From: Mollicutes bacterium
GTDB lineage: Bacteria > Bacillota_I > Bacilli_A > Izemoplasmatales > Izemoplasmataceae
Assembly (NCBI GenBank): GCA_003551455.1
Contig: PUMR01000089.1
Span: forward strand, 1 to 24,681
Length of the DNA stretch: 24,681 nt
Reading direction: 5' to 3'
Below, piece by piece: positions 21,542-24,681 of this stretch. The translations under genes were made by a program, and so were the position numbers. Numbering within the stretch: position 1 is the first letter of the stretch; the number at the start of each line of letters is the position of its first letter. The notes under the pieces are model-generated. The model did no database searches. It worked only from the letters and a program-made list of their open reading frames with translations, and was not told the origin of the DNA.

Positions 21542-22366
21542 ATGTTCTTGCAGACAAGAAAGGGTCCCTTGCGTTTTCGCGACGAGGGACCGAGGACCAC
21601 ACACGCCCTCGTCTTTGTGCACGGACTGGGGGCCGACCATCGTTGTTTCGTGAAACAACTCGTCCATTTCCGCAAAAAACACCGTGTCATCGCCTTCGAC
21701 CTTCCCAATCACGGAGACTCGTTCGCCTTCGAGAATGGCTTGAGCTATGCAGCCGTGAGCGACACCGTGAAAGAACTCTTGGACGAAAGAGGGGTCGAAA
21801 GGGCGGTCCTCTGCGGTCTTTCCCTGGGGGGACACCTCGTGCAGTATTTCGCTCATCATCACCCCGGATATGTCGCCGGCGTGGTCGATGTCGGCAGCAC
21901 GCCCCTGCACGAACCCCTTTCTTTCCGAACCTTTCTCAAGCTCCGCCTCTATTTCTTCTCCTGCCGCTTCATCCCGAAACGGATTCTCGTGAAGATCATC
22001 GCCGGCAAGGACCGCGGCCGCACGGAGAAGAGCCAGGACTATCTCATCAACCGCATCGCCGAACGGACGGCGAAAAGGGCCATGTTGAAGATGCTCCGGG
22101 TGATGTTGAGAACGGCGCGGAAGGGCATATCCGCACCTGTCGGGGCGCCGTTGCTCATCATCAACGGGGAAAACGACCAGCAATGGCTCATCGAAAAGGC
22201 GCGCGCTTGGCACGAAGAAATACCGGGAAGCGTCCACGAAATCATACCGGCGGCGGGGCATATCGCCAACCAGGACAATCCCCGCCATTTCAACCGGATG
22301 CTCGAGCGTTGGCTCGAGACGGCCGGACTTCCCGGCGAACCGAAAACAATACCGAATGAGAAATGA
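21542..22366 (+). CDS. Alpha/beta-fold hydrolase
   Basis: A 274-residue cytoplasmic hydrolase with an intact catalytic triad: Ser94 in the nucleophile elbow GLSLGG, Asp212 in NGENDQQW, and His240 in AAGHIANQDNP. The oxyanion-hole motif FVHGLGADH is near residue 25, and IAFDLPNHGDS follows. The cap region (about 120-185) is basic (FFSCRFIPKRILVKIIAGKD). Esterases, thioesterases and lyases of this shape cannot be told apart by sequence. It has no signal peptide. The start follows GAGG seven bases after the ankyrin-like gene; its stop overlaps an alternative start of the NYN gene (ATGA). Confidence 0.88.
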   Translation: MFLQTRKGPLRFRDEGPRTTHALVFVHGLGADHRCFVKQLVHFRKKHRVIAFDLPNHGDSFAFENGLSYAAVSDTVKELLDERGVERAVLCGLSLGGHLVQYFAHHHPGYVAGVVDVGSTPLHEPLSFRTFLKLRLYFFSCRFIPKRILVKIIAGKDRGRTEKSQDYLINRIAERTAKRAMLKMLRVMLRTARKGISAPVGAPLLIINGENDQQWLIEKARAWHEEIPGSVHEIIPAAGHIANQDNPRHFNRMLERWLETAGLPGEPKTIPNEK

Positions 22367-22374
22367 GGCATTCT

Positions 22375-23133
22375 ATGGCTATCGAAAACCGAAACATCGC
22401 ATTGCTCGTCGATGCGGAGAACATCAGCCCGAAATACATCGAGATTATCGTCGACGAAGCCAACAAGTACGGCAAGATCAACTATCGACGGGTCTATGGG
22501 GACTGGACCACGGACCAGCTTTCCGCCTGGAAAGGGAAAATCAACGAGTTCGGCCTCACCCCCGTCCAGCAGAACGTCTATACCGCGGGCAAGAACGTGA
22601 GCGACTTCACGATGATCATCGACGCGATGGACATCCTCTATTCGGGGAAGGTCGACGCCTTCGGCCTCGTGACGAGTGATTCCGATTTCACCAAGCTCGT
22701 CACCCGCCTCCGCGAAGACGACATGTTCGTCTTCGGCATGGGCGAGAGCAAGACCCCGATCTCGCTCGTGAACTCCTGCGAGGCTTTCGCCTATCTCGAC
22801 AAGATGCTGGCGAAGGAAGAAGGGGAGAAGAAAGAGGAGAAGCCGGCGGCCAAAAGCAAGCGGAAAAAGCCGGCGAACAACAAGGCCGAAAGCTCCATCA
22901 CGCCCCCCGAGACCATCGCGAAGGAACTGAGGAACATCATCGAGAACAACCAAGAAGACGACGGCTGGGCGTATTGGAGCATCGTCGCCGACCTTCTGCA
23001 AAAGAAGTTCCCGGGCTTCCATCCCAGGAACTACGGCAAGAACGTCCGCCCGATCACCTATTTCAAGAACCACAAGGCCTTCGAGGTGAAAATCGACAAC
23101 AAGGTCGCCTACATCCGCAACAAAAAGAAATGA
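22375..23133 (+). CDS. NYN-domain (PIN-like) putative RNase with C-terminal LOTUS/OST-HTH-like domain
   Basis: A 252-residue protein. Residues 6-140 form a NYN domain (LabA/DUF88 type) with the acidic residues expected for a metal-dependent nuclease: Asp13 in LLVDAEN, Asp77 in VSDFTMIIDAMD, and Asp102/Asp104 in LVTSDSDF. A Lys/Glu-rich linker (about 141-182, KEEGEKKEEKPAAKSKRKK) leads to a C-terminal module (TIAKELRNIIENNQEDDGWA, then VADLLQKKFPGFHPRNYG and AFEVKIDNKVAYIRN), which resembles the winged-helix LOTUS/OST-HTH domain known to bind RNA. RNA cleavage or binding is therefore likely; the target is unknown. ATG 22375 has TGAGG six bases upstream; ATG 22363 (overlapping the previous stop) is an alternative. 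Confidence 0.87.
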   Translation: MAIENRNIALLVDAENISPKYIEIIVDEANKYGKINYRRVYGDWTTDQLSAWKGKINEFGLTPVQQNVYTAGKNVSDFTMIIDAMDILYSGKVDAFGLVTSDSDFTKLVTRLREDDMFVFGMGESKTPISLVNSCEAFAYLDKMLAKEEGEKKEEKPAAKSKRKKPANNKAESSITPPETIAKELRNIIENNQEDDGWAYWSIVADLLQKKFPGFHPRNYGKNVRPITYFKNHKAFEVKIDNKVAYIRNKKK

Positions 23134-23147
23134 CGGAGGGGTCCGCC

Positions 23148-23651
23148 ATGGAAAAGACGTCCTTCCAAGGAGAGAGACCGGATGGGAAACAGTTGTTCGT
23201 CCTGCTTGTGGTCGGGGCGCTCATCGCCGCGGTGCTGCTCTTTTTGGCCGCCCGCGTCGTGAACATCACCGACGCGGAGCGTAGCTGGCACTTCATCGAG
23301 GGAGCCGGCCTCTGGAACCACGTCATCCTCGGCGTTTCGGGCCTCTTTTTCAGTTTCCTCCATTTCTTCCGCGAATACCGTCTCTACAACCACGAGAGCC
23401 TCACCATCGACGAAGCGGGCGCGCTCCTCGTGTTCAAGGACGAGACGACCTATGACCGGGATTCGCTCCGCGAGATCCGTTTCTCGCCCGTCTTCTACGG
23501 CTGGTTCGGTCTGAACAAGGTCATCTTCCGTTTCCGCGTCAAAACGGGAAAACGACCCCGGACGCGCCTCCTCCTCGTAGAAAGGGAAGAAGCGGTGAGA
23601 CTCGCCGAGGCTTTGCGACAGACATCGAAAAAGAAGGCCGGGACCGACTGA
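23148..23651 (+). CDS. Small membrane protein with C-terminal PH-like region, unknown function
   Basis: A 167-residue protein. Two membrane helices lie at about residues 15-37 (LFVLLVVGALIAAVLLFLAA) and 55-75 (LWNHVILGVSGLFFSFLHFF). The cytoplasmic C-terminal part (residues 80-155; LTIDEAGALLVFKDETTYDR, then LREIRFSPVFYGWFGLNKVIF and RLLLVEREEAVRLAEAL) has the strand-rich pattern followed by a helix seen in bacterial PH-like domains; this resemblance is by eye only. GGAGGG seven bases before ATG 23148 fixes that start; ATG 23130 overlaps the NYN stop. Last gene of the run; a terminator follows. Confidence 0.78.
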   Translation: MEKTSFQGERPDGKQLFVLLVVGALIAAVLLFLAARVVNITDAERSWHFIEGAGLWNHVILGVSGLFFSFLHFFREYRLYNHESLTIDEAGALLVFKDETTYDRDSLREIRFSPVFYGWFGLNKVIFRFRVKTGKRPRTRLLLVEREEAVRLAEALRQTSKKKAGTD

Positions 23652-23677
23652 CCTACCCGGACGAAAAACCGACCGGT

Positions 23678-23722
23678 AAAAGAACACCCCCGCGCCAGCG
23701 ATTGGCGGCGGGGGTGTCTTTT
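23678..23722. terminator. Bidirectional terminator between the convergent gene runs
   Basis: ACACCCCCGC (23684-23693) pairs with GCGGGGGTGT (23708-23717); GCCA (23694-23697) with TGGC (23703-23706) extends the stem past one bulged G. AAAAG on the left and CTTTT on the right add to it and give T-runs on both strands. Confidence 0.88.
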
Positions 23723-23742
23723 GTCCGGCAGTGTCGCGCGCG

Positions 23743-23774
23743 TCAAAAGAAGAAAGGCCCTTGCCGGGCCTTTC
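23743..23774 (-). terminator. Rho-independent terminator of groL
   Basis: GAAAGGCCC (23752-23760) and GGGCCTTTC (23766-23774) form a 9-bp stem with a five-base loop. Read on the minus strand it is followed by TTCTTTTGA, and it begins nine bases after the groL stop codon. Confidence 0.88.
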
Positions 23775-23782
23775 GGAAGCGA

Positions 23783-24681
23783 TCAATACATGCCTTGCGG
23801 CATCGCGGGCTGTTGGTCGCCCTTGTCGTCTTCGTCTTCGTGTTCGCTGACCGCGACTTCGGAAGTGATGAACATCGCGGCGATGGAAGCGGCGTTGCGG
23901 ACGGCGCTTCTTGTGACCTTGGTGGGATCGACGATGCCGCGCTCGATCATGTTGACCCATTCGCCTTCGCGGGCGTCGAAACCGCGGTCTTTCTTCTTGG
24001 AGGCCATCTGCGTCTCGGTGATCTCGTCCCCGTCGAAGCCGGCGTTCTCGGCGATCTGGCGGATCGGCTTCAAGAGGGCGTTCAAGACGATGTTGATGCC
24101 TTTTTGCACGTCGACATTGTCGTCTTTCAGGGTCTTTCTGAGTTCCTTGTAGACATCGACGAGCACGGCGCCGCCGCCGATGACGATGCCTTCTTCGACG
24201 GCCGCCTTGGTGGCGTTCAGGGCGTCCTCGATACGGAGTTTCTTCTCTTTCAGTTCGGTCTCGGTCGTGGCGCCGACCTTGACGATGGCGACCCCGTCGG
24301 TGAGCTTGCCGAGACGCTCCTGCAGACGCTCTTTGTCATAGTCGCTCGTGGTGTTCTCGATCTGGCTCTTGATTTCGTCGATGCGCTCTTGGAGCATCTC
24401 CTTGTTGCCGCTGCCTTCGAGGATGGTGGTGCTGTCCTTGGTGACGATGACCTTCTTGGCGATGCCGAGATTCTCGATGGTGGCCTCTTTGAGGTCCATG
24501 TCGAGGTCTTTCGAATAGAAGGTGGCACCGGTGAGATAGCTGATGTCTTTCAGGATCTCCTTTTGGTTGTCGCCGAAGCCGGGGGCTTTGGTGGCGACGA
24601 CGTTGAAGGTGCCGCGGAGCTTGTTCACGACGAGGGTGCTCACGACTTCGTTCTCGATGTCGTCGGCGATGATCATGAGGG
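23783..24681 (-). CDS. groL: Chaperonin GroEL, C-terminal ~55% (N-terminal part beyond window)
   Basis: The 60-kDa chaperonin subunit folds proteins in the GroEL-GroES chamber. About 299 residues are visible, from the apical domain ([20 protein letters not shown]) through intermediate and equatorial domains; about 245 N-terminal residues are missing. Clear family segments are [54 protein letters not shown] and [18 protein letters not shown]. The ATG near 24676 is internal. Odd points: the usual VPGGG is VIGGG, and the tail is [18 protein letters not shown] instead of GGM repeats. groES would be expected upstream on the minus strand, outside this window. Confidence 0.96.
   Translation of the reverse strand, partial: LMIIADDIENEVVSTLVVNKLRGTFNVVATKAPGFGDNQKEILKDISYLTGATFYSKDLDMDLKEATIENLGIAKKVIVTKDSTTILEGSGNKEMLQERIDEIKSQIENTTSDYDKERLQERLGKLTDGVAIVKVGATTETELKEKKLRIEDALNATKAAVEEGIVIGGGAVLVDVYKELRKTLKDDNVDVQKGINIVLNALLKPIRQIAENAGFDGDEITETQMASKKKDRGFDAREGEWVNMIERGIVDPTKVTRSAVRNAASIAAMFITSEVAVSEHEDEDDKGDQQPAMPQGMY

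Noticed and set aside
19993..21708. Long open frame of 571 codons on the minus strand opposite the ankyrin-like gene
   Set aside because: The plus-strand gene has a ribosome site, repeat-like protein sequence and coherent neighbours. The minus-strand translation is a Val/Glu/Leu-rich mirror of GAC/GAG/CTC codons with no motif, a usual effect in GC-rich coding DNA.
1..24681. tRNA or rRNA genes, CRISPR arrays, prophage or transposase genes
   Set aside because: None seen: no clover-leaf with CCA-like end, no regularly spaced direct repeats, no integrase, transposase or phage structural motifs.

Overview
This is a chromosomal stretch of a GC-rich, low-complexity-free bacterial genome that looks like a member of the Bacillota/Bacilli assemblage (possibly on the Erysipelotrichia/Acholeplasma side; this placement is inference). 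Reasons: the relA-dtd-hisS-aspS order, a T-box leader in front of hisS, a UvrX-type polymerase paired with a YolD-like protein, a PerR regulator, a BusR-type regulator next to a betaine ABC transporter, strong AGGAGG ribosome sites and TTG/GTG starts. Third codon positions are mostly G or C. TGA is used as a stop. No tRNA, rRNA, CRISPR array or transposase was seen. The two ends cut through relA (5' end missing) and groL (minus strand, N-terminal part missing).

Layout. 1-3791: relA, dtd and two GNAT acetyltransferases, all overlapping at start/stop. 3795-4064: a consensus promoter and a T-box leader with terminator/antiterminator. 4086-11603: a tightly packed nine-gene run (hisS, aspS, tcdA, msrA, dCMP deaminase, a PDZ-Lon-type membrane protease, a small membrane protein, lspA, rluD) with no visible internal terminator, so the histidine T-box may control all of it. 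11689-13327: a Y-family polymerase/YolD-like pair behind a LexA-box-like sequence. 13406-17500: an osmoprotection block, with a GntR/RCK_C regulator of the BusR type followed by betaine-binding lipoprotein, permease and ATPase. The regulator and the transporter share the same palindromic operator in the same position relative to -35 and -10.

17678-19234: a small minus-strand GNAT, then perR with a PerR-box-like sequence on its promoter, and a Prx6-type peroxiredoxin. 19327-23651: a poorly characterised block of a membrane protein, an ankyrin-like protein, an alpha/beta hydrolase, a NYN-plus-LOTUS-like putative RNase and a small membrane protein. From the ankyrin-like gene on, spacing suggests one operon. 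It converges on groL across a double terminator.

The most interesting signals are the shared, phase-matched operators of the BusR-like regulator (predicted c-di-AMP/osmotic control), the overlapping hairpins including a perfect 19-bp inverted repeat between the first two transporter genes, the T-box over a long mixed operon, and the unexplained ankyrin/hydrolase/NYN cluster.
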